From Mactromeris polynyma (taxonomy: Eukaryota > Mollusca > Bivalvia > Venerida > Mactridae): DNA of 64,000 bases. Numbering within the stretch: position 1 is the stretch's first letter; every line of letters begins with the position of its first letter. This document shows, in pieces, positions 39,101-45,786 of the stretch. A program made the translations under genes and the position numbers. Below the pieces are notes generated by a model that worked only from the letters and a program-made list of their open reading frames with translations, ran no database searches and was not told the origin of the DNA. The DNA lies in the NCBI GenBank assembly GCA_032209605.1, contig JASFXZ010000014.1, positions 4,918,912 through 4,982,911 on the forward strand, in the 5' to 3' direction.

Positions 39101-40139
39101 GTAAAAATTAGCTTATTTATCCAGGTCAAGTGTTAAAGATATGCTTGACTTACCTGCTCGTTCTGGAGAGCTTTTTCTTAAAGCATTAGCTTTCAAATCC
39201 TAGAAAGTAATAAGAAATAGGCTTAAAAAAAACAGGGTTGGATTTCAATATTGTAAATAGAGGATCTTATACGAGAGGTCAATATTGAATTTATTAAACG
39301 AGACTTTGCCGAGTTTTTATCGGTTTTAGATGACGAGTTTGATATATTCAATAAAAAATGAACACAAGTGTAAGATTCTATTTATGAGCAGAAACGGCTT
39401 ATTATGTGGTAAACAAAAGCCGACGCATCAAAAAGTAGTCCCAACAGTTTTATACAATAATATACGAGTTCAAATGATTGCATCACATATCATATTTAAA
39501 TTAACAAGACATTAATTTTCTATGAAATAAAATACTTTGTACAAAATAAATATTTAACAATGCCAAAATCATTCAAGTGCTCCCACGTCACGCTTGTTTT
39601 GTTGTGACATTGCGTGCGCGAAAATAATACATCTAGGTGTAATTACCACTCTACGCTGTATGTTATGTTATAAATGTAAGAATGGTCAATTGAAGTTATT
39701 TTACAATAAGAATTAACTGACTGAAGTATTTTGGCAATGAGTTTGCACTGAAATGACTTCACAGTACATGTATCAGGATGTCCATCTGACCCTGGGGTTG
39801 ATCCCTCAAATTTCCAATAGGGCACATTTTGACCCTTAGAATTCTGGCTGAAGGGTCAATGTTTCTATCAATTATATGTTTTTTGGCTATTAAATAGTAA
39901 ATTCCAGTCAAAAATTATGAAAATGCCCCTAGAGACTCAGCACCTAATGGAATCCCAGAGTATCACAAACTTTAATAATGTATTGCGATATTTGCCACAG
40001 CGTTTGGGTTGCTCTGCTGCTGATGTAAAAATGGTTAACAAACCTTTGGAACAGGAAGAGCAGCTTTTCTGTACAAACAATTAATGAGGTAAATAACTGG
40101 ATCATCTGGCTGCTCATGCAGGACTTTGTTCATCAAATC
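12098..40139 (-). CDS. C8orf34: C8orf34 (VEST1) homolog, 15 internal coding exons, both ends missing
   Basis: Fifteen minus-strand exons with canonical acceptors and donors join to 1402 nt in one frame: 40139-40044, 39199-39154, 38465-38403, 37330-37241, 34778-34621, 34065-33938, 31820-31663, 30044-29977, 25746-25700, 19086-19049, 16390-16251, 15609-15536, 13811-13676, 13031-12911, 12136-12098. Every junction agrees in phase. The order of motifs (RIIa-like helix with QPDDPVIYLI, then YDKPWL, DNPLAGEIM, EEDDAIELLEDPDDLIREGVT split by an intron, VKLNI, QPVWSVPDSDGEP) matches human C8orf34 as I remember it, which makes the family call firm. RIIa folds dimerise and dock to amphipathic helices in cAMP-kinase regulatory subunits and axonemal proteins; a signalling or ciliary scaffold role is inference. 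The rest is polar and probably disordered, with no signal peptide or membrane segment. The start exon and the stop codon are not identified. The gene spans at least 28 kb, nearly all intron, and the introns are filled with minisatellites. Confidence 0.85.
12911..13031 (-). CDS. C8orf34: C8orf34 homolog, exon
   Basis: A 121-nt exon, phase 0 to phase 1: LRSGSPMNLRESARSFRSQD, then GKGWNIPDDTEVSVATRLSE. The acceptor is ttttatcgtag and the donor AAA|gtgagt. It is Ser/Arg-rich at the start and acidic at the end. The frame is fixed by both neighbours. Confidence 0.8.
13032..13675. other. C8orf34 intron with a 30-bp direct duplication
   Basis: Ordinary AT-rich intron. Two exact adjacent copies of a 30-bp word starting catggaagtagcaagcttgt lie at 13291-13350, the smallest tandem repeat in the gene and perhaps a nascent array. 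Confidence 0.7.
13676..13811 (-). CDS. C8orf34: C8orf34 homolog, exon
   Basis: A 136-nt exon, phase 2 to phase 0, 45 full codons: ARFSATAPVRSGERPAPQAS, then VDRENIFLEGNKTWTPGHGS and QDKEK. The acceptor is atttattttcag and the donor AAG|gtattt. The sequence is polar and Pro/Gly-rich with no recognised domain; I know no vertebrate counterpart, so it may be a lineage-specific tail. Confidence 0.8.
14081..15338. repeat. 31-bp minisatellite in a C8orf34 intron, about 40 copies
   Basis: Unit gtggtctgagtgggatagac followed by aatgtcatcat. It lies wholly between exons 13676-13811 and 15536-15609. The variable positions are gtCGtc/gtCAtc/gtTGtc, aaCGtc/aaTGtc, gtggt/ttggt and ggtCtg/ggtAtg; a block near 14280-14620 is dominated by the ctcatcat variant. 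Confidence 0.95.
15536..15609 (-). CDS. C8orf34: C8orf34 homolog, QPVWSVPDSDGEP exon
   Basis: A 74-nt exon, phase 0 to phase 2, RQPVWSVPDSDGEPFKADTS and then a Lys-rich end. QPVWSVPDSDGEP resembles the QPWILPSDTESEG segment near the human C-terminus (recalled). The acceptor is ccatctttcag and the donor ACA|gtaagt. Confidence 0.83.
15785..16097. mobile_element. 313-bp inverted-repeat element (MITE) in an intron
   Basis: The left end ctatagaagggacaaaggga and the right end tccctttatcccttctatag are inverted copies; homology continues inward for about 50-75 bp per arm with several mismatches. The interior is AT-rich and non-coding. The flanking TA context would fit a Tc1/mariner-type element, but the ctatag ends prevent a clear call. 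Related solo arms occur at about 13925-13965 and 15717-15740. Confidence 0.6.
16251..16390 (-). CDS. C8orf34: C8orf34 homolog, Ser/Asp-rich exon
   Basis: A 140-nt exon, phase 1 to phase 0. It starts GGSFGDYYESDVERPNTGMS and ends FSELSPDASDDDFESVSQ followed by VVGP. The acceptor is ttttccttgccag and the donor CCA|gtgagt. The low-complexity acidic Ser/Asp composition suggests a disordered, phosphorylatable segment. A second frame through this exon is also open, but the chain it gives hits a stop in the 13676-13811 exon. Confidence 0.83.
16473..16640. repeat. Degenerate 22-27-bp AT-rich tandem repeat
   Basis: About seven loosely conserved copies of a unit like aaataataatttgtttttac in the intron upstream of exon 16251-16390. 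The divergence suggests an old array. Confidence 0.65.
17188..18073. repeat. 33-bp minisatellite in a C8orf34 intron, about 27 copies
   Basis: Unit ccagtccaggaaattcccta followed by gtcctgacactct. Open frames on both strands (for example 17260-18108 plus, with 11-residue repeats SRKFPSPDTLQ) exist only because 33 is divisible by 3. Variants are mainly ctGac/ctAac and actctcc/acactcc. Confidence 0.93.
18074..19048. other. Unique intron sequence
   Basis: No gene or array. Near 18840-18880 a stretch ending ggattagggaggttccactg looks like the end of a pogo/Tigger-type DNA transposon; no matching left end was found nearby. Confidence 0.4.
19049..19086 (-). CDS. C8orf34: C8orf34 homolog, small exon
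   Basis: A 38-nt exon. Read in phase 2 to phase 1 it gives LFTGNSSPGGLSG and joins in frame both to the VKLNI exon (AA|T, Asn) and to the GGSFGDYY exon. The acceptor is acttttcag and the donor CTG|gtaagt. A candidate 23-nt exon at 19770-19792 would change its frame if included. Confidence 0.75.
19911..20872. repeat. 68-bp tandem repeat built from tetranucleotides, about 14 copies
   Basis: Unit ttgatagattgatggtttga followed by runs of ctga and ctgatt, 68 = 17 x 4 bases. Copies are almost identical except gatCaatt/gatTaatt. It runs straight into the pure GACT tract. Confidence 0.93.
20913..22958. repeat. Pure (GACT)n microsatellite, 2,046 bp, about 511 copies
   Basis: Every base from 20913 to 22958 fits the GACT period with no interruption. 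The transition on each side is to gattgatggtttgactgact-type sequence. It lies in the C8orf34 intron 19087-25699. Perfect tetranucleotide tracts of this length are unusual; the true allele length may differ from the assembly. Confidence 0.97.
22959..23130. repeat. Decayed flank of the GACT array
   Basis: Irregular gactgactgattgatggttt words mark the right-hand border of the microsatellite, mirroring the left border but without a fixed 68-bp period. Confidence 0.8.
23131..23850. other. Unique intron sequence between two arrays
   Basis: AT-rich, no open frame or exon seen. It separates the GACT tract from the 16-bp array. Confidence 0.6.
23851..25413. repeat. 16-bp tandem repeat, about 98 copies, degenerate
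   Basis: Unit agttattgatggatat with many substitutions (gatag, gatgt, gatac; ttatt/tcatt). The period 16 is again a multiple of 4. It ends about 290 bp before exon 25700-25746. Confidence 0.92.
25700..25746 (-). CDS. C8orf34: C8orf34 homolog, VKLNI exon
   Basis: A 47-nt exon, phase 0 to phase 2, VLRQRKEEANVKLNI plus two bases. EANVKLNI aligns with QAKVTLNI of human C8orf34 (recalled). The acceptor is tttctattcag and the donor CAA|gtaagt. The 6.6-kb intron that follows holds the 16-bp, GACT and 68-bp arrays. Confidence 0.83.
26465..29957. repeat. 29-bp minisatellite in a C8orf34 intron, about 120 copies
   Basis: Unit caatggcagcgctccaatac followed by atcacatga, the longest array by area (3.5 kb). 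Four sites vary: agCGct/agCAct, atcac/accac, gaca/ggca and atgg/atga. The many open frames of 80-170 codons on both strands are shadows of the array. It stops about 20 nt from the donor of exon 29977-30044. Confidence 0.96.
29977..30044 (-). CDS. C8orf34: C8orf34 homolog, exon abutting the 29-bp array
   Basis: A 68-nt exon, phase 1 to phase 0, giving EDPDDLIREGVTNIPKSGYK and then LSR. The acceptor is gctttacag and the donor AGG|gtaagc. It continues the acidic helix of the exon before. The 29-bp minisatellite ends at about 29957, so the array starts only about 20 nt inside the downstream intron. Confidence 0.88.
30651..31595. repeat. 145-bp diverged tandem repeat with nuclear-receptor-like sites, about 6 copies
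   Basis: The word gttcttactatacac recurs at 30791, 30936, 31075, 31220, 31365 and 31510 (spacing 145, 139, 145, 145, 145). Each copy carries gtgaccttgacctttgac or a variant (30733, 30878, 31023, 31162, 31307, 31452), on the minus strand AAGGTCAAGGTCAC. It ends in a cccgcccgcccgcccagcg run next to exon 31663. The family looks dispersed in origin. Confidence 0.88.
31663..31820 (-). CDS. C8orf34: C8orf34 homolog, acidic EEDDAIELL exon
   Basis: A 158-nt exon, phase 2 to phase 1, 52 full codons. It begins SSKTKSMGAKLEAAKHRQDL, goes on with a likely amphipathic helix (LEKLLQESDKVS) and ends DEEDDAIELL. The last motif completes across the intron as ELL-EDPDDLIREGVT, the strongest similarity to the human EDDAMELLEDLNDL..EGVT region. 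The acceptor is gttttttgttag. The donor TGG|gttcgt is weak but fixed by phase and by the next exon. Confidence 0.88.
32334..33540. repeat. 43-bp minisatellite in a C8orf34 intron, 28 copies
   Basis: Unit agaacctcccacatgcaagg followed by tgactgctctaaaactaagcatc split over its length. It is unrelated to the 43-bp array at 5570. The main variant is CACGTG/CACATG, an E-box-like word; copies are otherwise over 97 percent alike by eye. Confidence 0.95.
33541..33937. other. Intron remainder with a transposon-end-like word
   Basis: At about 33690 the sequence cagtcagacctcctttattc resembles pogo/Tigger terminal repeats. No full element could be delimited. Confidence 0.35.
33938..34065 (-). CDS. C8orf34: C8orf34 homolog, DNPLAGEIM exon
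   Basis: A 128-nt exon, phase 0 to phase 2, 42 codons plus two bases. It starts DSEDPNYRSRGYSGP and contains NQDNPLAGEIMLAKEEQ, matching the DADPLAAEML segment of human C8orf34 (recalled). The acceptor is tatttttag and the donor GAG|gtaatt. A perfect 21-bp tandem array begins only about 65 bp upstream of the acceptor (34130). Confidence 0.88.
34130..34438. repeat. Perfect 21-bp minisatellite, about 14.7 copies
   Basis: Unit aacaagagggggatgtaatac repeated without a single difference. As 21 = 7 x 3, three minus-strand frames stay open and mimic 110-119-residue proteins. It lies 65 bp upstream of the acceptor of exon 33938-34065. Perfect identity implies recent expansion. Confidence 0.96.
34621..34778 (-). 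CDS. C8orf34: C8orf34 homolog, exon with two in-frame donors
   Basis: A 158-nt exon, phase 1 to phase 0, coding 52 complete residues from GRKQKSGWVSDTKVIATTFD onward to KKAWARH. TTFDELFEE aligns with the FDELN region of the human protein. Two donors lie 12 nt apart: CAT|gtaagc, giving the boundary used here, and GAT|gtaagt with the boundary at 34609. Both keep the frame; the distal one matches the U1 consensus better and would add VSLD. Either is possible, so the boundary is uncertain by 12 nt. Confidence 0.85.
34996..37063. mobile_element. TIR element with 9-bp target duplication, carrying a nested element
   Basis: Terminal inverted repeats ggttactcttaataccg (34997-35013) and cggtattaagagtaacc (37046-37062). 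GTATTTCAG flanks both sides (34987-34995 and 37064-37072), a 9-bp target duplication as in Mutator-like elements. The left arm goes on to about 35066 with repeated accgaataatac words; its inverted partner lies at 35950-35990, about 1 kb short of the right end, showing that another element split the right arm. No transposase frame; non-autonomous. It sits in the intron 34779-37240. Confidence 0.72.
35991..37047. mobile_element. Foldback element nested inside the TIR element
   Basis: The two halves are inverted copies around a centre near 36398, where gtccagttcttctcccc on the left faces ggggagaagaactggac on the right. The outer ends read ggtgtaaca and tgttacacc. Each half is a series of about 90-115-bp blocks separated by the near-palindrome ggggaagaactggactggtc continuing to cagaacttcccc. 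The left half is about 405 bp and the right about 645 bp, so the right has extra blocks. No coding capacity. Confidence 0.72.
37241..37330 (-). CDS. C8orf34: C8orf34 homolog, YDKPWL exon
   Basis: A 90-nt exon, phase 1 to phase 1. It codes DLVDRSYDKPWLKHSRK and a basic, charged tail rich in K, D, E and R. RSYDKPW followed by a Lys-rich block is the best conserved feature shared with vertebrate C8orf34. The acceptor is gatttatcag and the donor AAG|gttagt. The upstream end of the exon faces an intron whose neighbour, 34779-37240, contains the nested foldback element. Confidence 0.88.
37331..38402. other. Unique intron sequence
   Basis: AT-rich, no array, no exon. An 85-codon minus frame at 37348-37605 starts with ATG but has no family resemblance and lies in the intron. 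Confidence 0.6.
38403..38465 (-). CDS. C8orf34: C8orf34 homolog, exon
   Basis: A 63-nt exon, phase 1 to phase 1, giving GRRSKSPEKSSTQAWAVGSG and then P. The acceptor is tctgttacag and the donor CTG|gtaaga. The TQAWAVGS stretch aligns with the short ALWAES-type stretch after the RIIa domain in the human protein (recalled). RSKSPEK is a plausible proline-directed phosphorylation site. Confidence 0.85.
38902..38976. repeat. 21-bp-arm hairpin in an intron
   Basis: aacctcaatattaagaccac plus c (38902-38922) and its complement (38956-38976) pair with one mismatch around a 33-nt loop. A third, single copy of ttaagaccacctcaaaa lies at about 38838. Likely the end of a dispersed inverted-repeat element. 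Confidence 0.6.
39154..39199 (-). CDS. C8orf34: C8orf34 homolog, exon
   Basis: A 46-nt exon, start phase 0, end phase 1, coding DLKANALRKSSPERA plus one base. The acceptor is actttctag and the donor CAG|gtaagt. The basic, Ser-rich stretch directly follows the docking domain and looks like a linker. The intron upstream (39200-40043) holds a palindromic element at 39256. Confidence 0.85.
39256..39385. repeat. Diverged palindromic element related to 10887-10982
   Basis: The left arm carries aatagaggatcttatacgag and the right arm tgtaagattctatttat; the inner parts pair imperfectly with gacgagtttgatatattc. The shared ends with the 10.9-kb palindrome place both in one family. Confidence 0.55.
40044..40139 (-). 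CDS. C8orf34: C8orf34 homolog, RIIa-domain exon
   Basis: A 96-nt exon, phase 0 at both ends, coding 32 residues. It starts DLMNKVLHEQPDDPVIYLI, the second half of an RIIa dimerisation/docking fold: helix, then x-Q/E-x-P-x-D/Q-P, then a hydrophobic helix. It ends NCLYRKAALPVPK. The acceptor is a pyrimidine-rich tract ending ttcag and the donor is AAG|gtttgt. An upstream exon must supply the first helix (the family usually reads about ..IGPLFE before this point) and the initiator Met. I did not find it between 40140 and 64000. Confidence 0.88.
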
Positions 40140-40398
40140 CTGAAATTACATTCAAAATATTTCAATAAATCCCTTAAAAACAGGGGGAAAAAGTCAATGA
40201 CAAGTTTAATCAGGCCCACACTGGCTTAAAAAAATAGGAGCCACTTTTGCGCAGTGCAGCTCATGTATAATTCAGATGTCCATTTAAGTCCAATCTGTGT
40301 AACAATAGTACTTGTTTTGGTGTTACGTGTGAGTTGCTCTCATGTGTATTTATCCAGCATGTTTATATGTACACAACATTCAATGTGTAGATGGTTAT

Positions 40399-41402
40399 AG
40401 TGTTCATGCTATTTGACTGGGACCAATCCCAGTAATTGTAGTGTTCATGCTATTTGACTGGGACCAATCCCAGTAATTGTAGTGTCCATGCTATTTGACT
40501 GGGACCAATCCCAGTAATTGTAGTGTTCATGCTATTTGACTGGGACCAATCCCAGTAATTGTAGTGTCCATGCTATTTGACTGGGACCAATCCCAGTAAT
40601 TGTAGTGTCCATGCTATTTGACTGGGACCAATCCCAGTAATTGTAGTGTCCATGCTATTTGACTGGGACCAATCCCAGTAATTGTAGTGTCCATGCTATT
40701 TGACTGGGACCAATCCCAGTAATTGTAGTGTTCATGCTATTTGACTGGGACCAATCCCAGTAATTGTAGTGTTCATGCTATTTGACTGGGACCAATCCCA
40801 GTAATTGTAGTGTTCATGCTATTTGACTGGGACCAATCCCAGTAATTGTAGTGTTCATGCTATTTGACTGGGACCAATCCCAGTAATTGTAGTGTTCATG
40901 CTATTTGACTCGGACCAATCCCAGTAATTGTAGTGTTCATGCTATTTGACTGGGACCAATCCCAGTAATTGTAGTGTTCATGCTATTTGACTGGGACCAA
41001 TCCCAGTAATTGTAGTGTTCATGCTATTTGACTCGGACCAATCCCAGTAATTGTAGTGTTCATGCTATTTGACTGGGACCAATCCCAGTAATTGAGGTGT
41101 TCATGCTATTTGACTGGGACCAATCCCAGTAATTGTAGTGTTCATGCTATTTGACTGGGACCAATCCCAGTAATTGTAGTGTTCATGCTATTTGACTGGG
41201 ACCAATCCCAGTAATTGTAGTGTTCATGCTATTTGACTGGGACCAATCCCAGTAATTGTAGTGTCCATGCTATTTGACTGGGACCAATCCCAGTAATTGT
41301 AGTGTCCATGCTATTTGACTGGGACCAATCCCAGTAATTGTAGTGTTCATGCTATTTGACTGGGACCAATCCCAGTAATTGTAGTGTTCATGCTATTTGA
41401 CT
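40399..41402. repeat. 41-bp minisatellite of hairpins, about 24 copies
   Basis: Unit tgctatttgactgggaccaa followed by tcccagtaattgtagtgttca. Each unit contains the perfect inverted repeat ACTGGGaccaatCCCAGT. Variants are ttcatg/tccatg; two copies (about 40908 and 41033) have ctcgg and lose one stem pair. It lies about 260 bp upstream of the RIIa exon. Confidence 0.95.
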
Positions 41403-41592
41403 AGTGTTAGGGGGTCCTGAGGTTGAGCCTGACATGGGGACCCATTTCCCCCCTTAGTTTACTTGAATGGAGCTGGTTGATTCTTCAATGCCCAAAAGCG
41501 GGATTTATTTTAATTCAATTCAAGGGTAGACATATAACACCAAAATTCAATAAAATGCACCATTTGGGTGTAGCCGGGTGTAATTGCTCAAA

Positions 41593-42306
41593 ATACAACA
41601 AACTGAGAGCAGTACGAGGGTTGTCCCATTAAATAGTAGACTATGTCTATAACAAACTGAGAGCAGTACGAGGGTTGTCCCATTAAATAGTAGACTATGT
41701 CTATAACAAACTGAGAGCAGTACGAGGGTTGTCCCATTATATAGTAGACTATGTCTATAACAAACTGAGAGCAGTACGAGGGTTGTCCCATTAAATAGTA
41801 GACTATGTCTACAACAAACTGAGAGCAGTACGAGGGTTGTCCCATTATATAGTAGACTATGTCTACAACAAACTGAGAGCAGTACGAGGGTTGTCCCATT
41901 ATATAGTAGACTATGTCTACAACAAACTGAGAGCAGTACGAGGGTTGTCCCATTATATAGTAGACTATGTCTACAACAAACTGAGAGCAGTACGAGGGTT
42001 GTCCCATTATATAGTAGACTATGTCTACAACAAACTGAGAGCAGTAAGAGGGTTGTCCCATTATATAGTAGACTATGTCTACAACAAACTGAGAGCAGTA
42101 CGAGGGTTGTCCCATTATATAGTAGACTATGTCTACAACAAACTGAGAGCAGTACGAGGGTTGTCCCATTATATAGTAGACTATGTCTACAACAAACTGA
42201 GAGCAGTACGAGGGTTGTCCCATTATATAGTAGACTATGTCTACAACAAACTGAGAGCAGTACGAGGGTTGTCCCATTAAATAGTAGACTATGTCTATAA
42301 CAAACT
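41593..42306. repeat. 54-bp minisatellite made from a mariner end, 13 copies
   Basis: Unit aacaaactgagagcagtacg followed by agggttgtcccattaaatag and tagactatgtctat. Each copy contains TACGAGGGTTGTCC, the left terminal repeat of the adjacent mariner. Variants: cattaaat/cattatat and ctataac/ctacaac. As 54 is divisible by 3, both strands show long artefactual frames (229 and 147 codons). Confidence 0.95.
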
Positions 42307-43273
42307 TATTTGATGTTCCAATGTAATAATGTTACGTTCTATTTAATCATTTTTGATCAGTTTTATTGCATTTGTTTTGAAAATATAACATTAAACTTGT
42401 GTATTTTGTGTAGCAATATCGAAAGTCACATACACAGGAGCAGCGCACGTCTTTTGATAAGATAACCGAAATAGCTATAGCTTTAAACAAGTTGTTCTAT
42501 ATGTGCCAAACTTCATCATTCCGCCAAATTACATTACATATGTATTCTTTGATCATTTTGACGTCATACTTTAAAATTTCATAAATGTAACGTCTGTTAT
42601 TTCTGCATGGCGCTATTTTTGCGCAAATTGGTGTATAGTAAATTTTGAAAAAATGGCAACGTCTTGGAAAGTAGCGGTGCATGCACCACGCAGTCATCGG
42701 ATTCTGTGTGTGGAGTGCTGAATGACACCCAGAGACACTCTGAAGAAGATGAAATCTGTAGAGCAGCACAATGATGTGTCACAAGCACTCATATCCAAGT
42801 GGCATAAGAGATTTTGACAATCTAGGATATCAGAGAGTGGATCATCCCCCATACTCCCCTGACCTAGAACCCCTTGATTTTGCTTACGTTCGACTCTGAA
42901 GTCTTATCTGCGAGGACGAAAGTTTGAAAATCACAATGAGATCAAATATGCAGTTCAAGTATTTAACAAAAGTCTAAATAAGGACTGGTTTAAATCTGTG
43001 TTTGCGAGTTGGATGCAGTGCCATAAAAATGCGTACAATATGGCGGCGAGAGAAAGAGTAAATGTCAGACACATCAAAATCACAAAACAACGTTATGACG
43101 TCAATATGTGCGCCGCATGTCTGTATGTCCTGTTATACATTTTAATGTCATTTCAACAATGTGTGAGGCAGTTCAATATAATTTTGTATTTTTTTGTGTT
43201 TTGGAGAAATTTTGTTAATGTTTTGTTGTTTTACAGCCATTGTCTACGATTTCATTGGACTGTGACCCTCGTA
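42261..43273 (+). mobile_element. Internally deleted mariner element
   Basis: The left end tacgagggt (42261, in the last copy of the 54-bp array) and the right end accctcgta (43265-43273) are inverted copies bounded by TA. Between them are a remnant of the transposase start and the intact-looking C-terminal part, about 1.0 kb in all against about 1.3 kb for a full mariner. The 3' end has attggactgtgaccctcgta. Confidence 0.7.
42653..43072 (+). pseudogene. Mariner transposase, decayed and internally deleted
   Basis: An ATG at 42653 opens a short N-terminal frame with a stop after 22 codons; beyond it ALISKWHKRF matches the end of the mariner helix-turn-helix region. The sequence then jumps to VDHPPYSPDLEPLDF, the C-terminal catalytic block (YSPDL.P.D, third acidic residue), and after a frame change to YLRGRKFENHNEIKYAV and NKSLNKDWFKSVFASWMQC, the usual mariner tail. 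The region with the first two catalytic Asp residues is missing. It cannot make an active enzyme. Confidence 0.75.
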
Positions 43274-43874
43274 TATTGACTTTTGCGATAGCATTGAATC
43301 TTAAATATAGCAAACATGATCAAACATTGGAAAGAAAGGCAAACTATCCTTAAATATTATGTACAAAGCATTGGGATTATTTCAAAATTGATATTTACGT
43401 GATGTCGCTATCACGAACGGATATATTAAGAGTAGTGTATTATGAGCTACAGCCATTTTCTGCATAAATCCCTGAATATATTAGGTTGTCTGTTTATTAT
43501 AAAAAGTCTTAACATCCAACAACTGCCATTTGCATATACACAAAAAAAGGAACTTTCGATTTGTACACATAGTGTTTGTTGTGTTAAAGAAATCATTGTG
43601 TAAAGAAAGTAGATAGGTAATATAAGCCTCGACCTGTGTTATCAGGATTCATGAATTATAGCGATTATGTTTGCACTGTTAATCGTCAACAACGCGAAAC
43701 TCGATTTGCATGTACATGAATTGCTCAACATGTCCCGTGTGGTATTCGGTCAATTTGTTTTACTTGTCTTACTGCCATTGTTGAATTGTGAATGAAAAAG
43801 CTTCAAAATTTGTAAAAAAAATAACATTTTTACAATGTAGCATTTTTAGTATGCCAAGAATACCAAATAATTAA

Positions 43875-44335
43875 CGCGAACGTGCGATTGGCATGCTTGA
43901 TGCTGGCATGTCGACAGAAGACATTGCAAGGCATGCTGGGAGTTTTAGCTGAGCGATACCAAATCTTCACTCACGATTTAGAACGACAGGACACAACGAC
44001 GACTTGCCACATTGTGGCTGTCCTCGTGTTACAACGCGTGGTCAAGACCGCTATATCATGAACACGCATTGCCGCATTAGATTCCAAACTGCCAATGCGA
44101 CTGCTGCTAACACACCTGGGCTTCATAATAACTGAATCAGTGGGCAAAATGTTCGTAATCGTCTGCGGGAGACAATTTCCAGTACGACGTCCTTACATCG
44201 GATGTGTTTTAACGCAACATCATCATGTAAATCGTCTGAATTGGACACTGTGATGTACGCACTCGTTGGACACAATGACGCTGGAATACAGTTCTTTTTT
44301 CGGATGAATCCGGTTTTTTTCGAAATCAAGAAAAT
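43875..44335 (+). pseudogene. Tc1-type transposase relic
   Basis: Fragments in three frames: RERAIGMLDAGMSTEDIARH (helix-turn-helix), PRVTTRGQDRYIMNTH, ISGQNVRNRLRE, RRPYIGCVLTQHHHVNRLNW and RWNTVLFSDESGF (the block with the second catalytic Asp). The order matches Tc1/IS630 transposases. Several stops and frameshifts; the C-terminal third is not seen. No terminal repeats were identified. Confidence 0.75.
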
Positions 44336-45573
44336 TAATACCACACCTATTTCCTATACTAATTGTAAAGAAGCTGTATTCTACAGTCATCAAAATTAAG
44401 GTTTCCCTCGTCAAGTAGATCCATCCTTTATGGTGCAGTACATAATTTTTTTACCAACAGACTCAACATATCACAATTATAGGCAATAGTATGAAGATAA
44501 TACGTCAGGAGACATCTCTTGGCGCTATTTACGTTATGCTTCTCTGTGTTATAATCAGAGTTACAATCCGAATATAGTTAATGGTGTCTGATTACGGTAA
44601 TTGTCAAATGTAAGAATACATCTCTAGTTAATAATTTAGCAAAGTATATAGTTCAAAATTGTCCATACAGTTCAATAAAACGATATTTACGGTACCATGC
44701 CTAGGAACACAATAATACATAACGTTTCAATACACATAGGTTATCTGCCTTAGTTTATTGCATGCCAGTTGCTCTTTAGAAATTCCGTCCGCCATTTTGA
44801 AAGTTTTCTGGCGCAAATATTTTGAAAAGCGTAACCAAGCCGAACTTAAGCGAAGAAGAACTAGAGTTATTTAAAGATGATTTTGGTAGTTTTTACTGCG
44901 CAACTTTAATGCGCAGAATACTCTTCAAAAATGACGTAGTAGAATAGTAATTCGGACAATCACTATGTTATGACGTTATCGAGAAAAAGTGACGTAAAAT
45001 TCCATTCAAATTGACAAGTAAACTTGCTCTATCGGATCAGAATTAACGGTTTTTAGTTTATTTTTGATAGTGTAGAAAGAGTGTTGACAAACTTATTGTA
45101 ACATCAATTCGATAGTTTCATGAGACCATACGAAAACGATATACTTGCGATTAAGTCGCCCGATTGTCGGTAGTGATCTCCCCTGAGTAATTTCACCTTG
45201 GATACGATTACCAGGGATAAAAATGTTTATTTCGCCATGTTTCGTGTATGTCAACACAAGGACTACATACGACAGTATCAACACACATCATTTTGTAAGT
45301 AATCTTTCGTTTAAACTTTTTTAATTCGTCTGATTTATGAAATATACGTGTTTCGGATGCAAATTAAACCCGGAAGTGCATTGATCGCCATGTTTAAGTG
45401 TTCGTTTAAGTTAGATACCAACTTGATGACCGCCTTAAATTTGAATTTGTTTTGAAGTGTACTAAATGGAGTACCATTCCGTTCACAATATATCTGATTT
45501 CTGAATCCATTGAGCTGCAGAATGCTGAACGTTTGTATTTCCTCCATTATCTACAAACTACAAGACTGTTCAG
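44336..45573. other. Unique DNA, no gene recognised
   Basis: AT-rich with small open frames on both strands, none resembling a known family. A plus-strand ATG at about 45237 runs to a gtaagt-type donor near 45295, which could be an upstream exon for the candidate at 45574, but nothing confirms it. Confidence 0.4.
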
Positions 45574-45786
45574 TCCGTTGTCAGTGTTGACAGTCTGCTT
45601 AATATAGAAAGTAGCGATAGTTCAAGTGATACAGAGTATGATTCTATATCTGTGTCAAGTTCTGATATTGAAAAGCAGTTATCAGTTGGTGTAGATGCTA
45701 GGGCAGCTGACAACATGAAGCGCAACTGCATAGCAAAGTTTATGAATGACACCAGTGGTTGCAAACAACTAGGGCAAGACATGTAG
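45574..45786 (+). CDS. Possible 3'-terminal coding exon, unknown protein
   Basis: After an acceptor-like gactgttcag, a 71-codon plus frame reads SVVSVDSLLNIESSDSSSDT, continues acidic and Ser-rich, then NMKRNCIAKFMNDTSGCKQL and stops at 45784-45786. An AATAAA follows at 45816. The KRN..KF....GCK pattern resembles a short Cys-containing motif in uncharacterised invertebrate proteins, as I recall, but that is weak. It could be a real last exon or a fragment of a repeat-borne gene. Confidence 0.3.
   Translation, partial: SVVSVDSLLNIESSDSSSDTEYDSISVSSSDIEKQLSVGVDARAADNMKRNCIAKFMNDTSGCKQLGQDM

Noticed and set aside
41588..42280. 229- and 147-codon frames on opposite strands
   Set aside because: A product of the 54-bp mariner-derived array.
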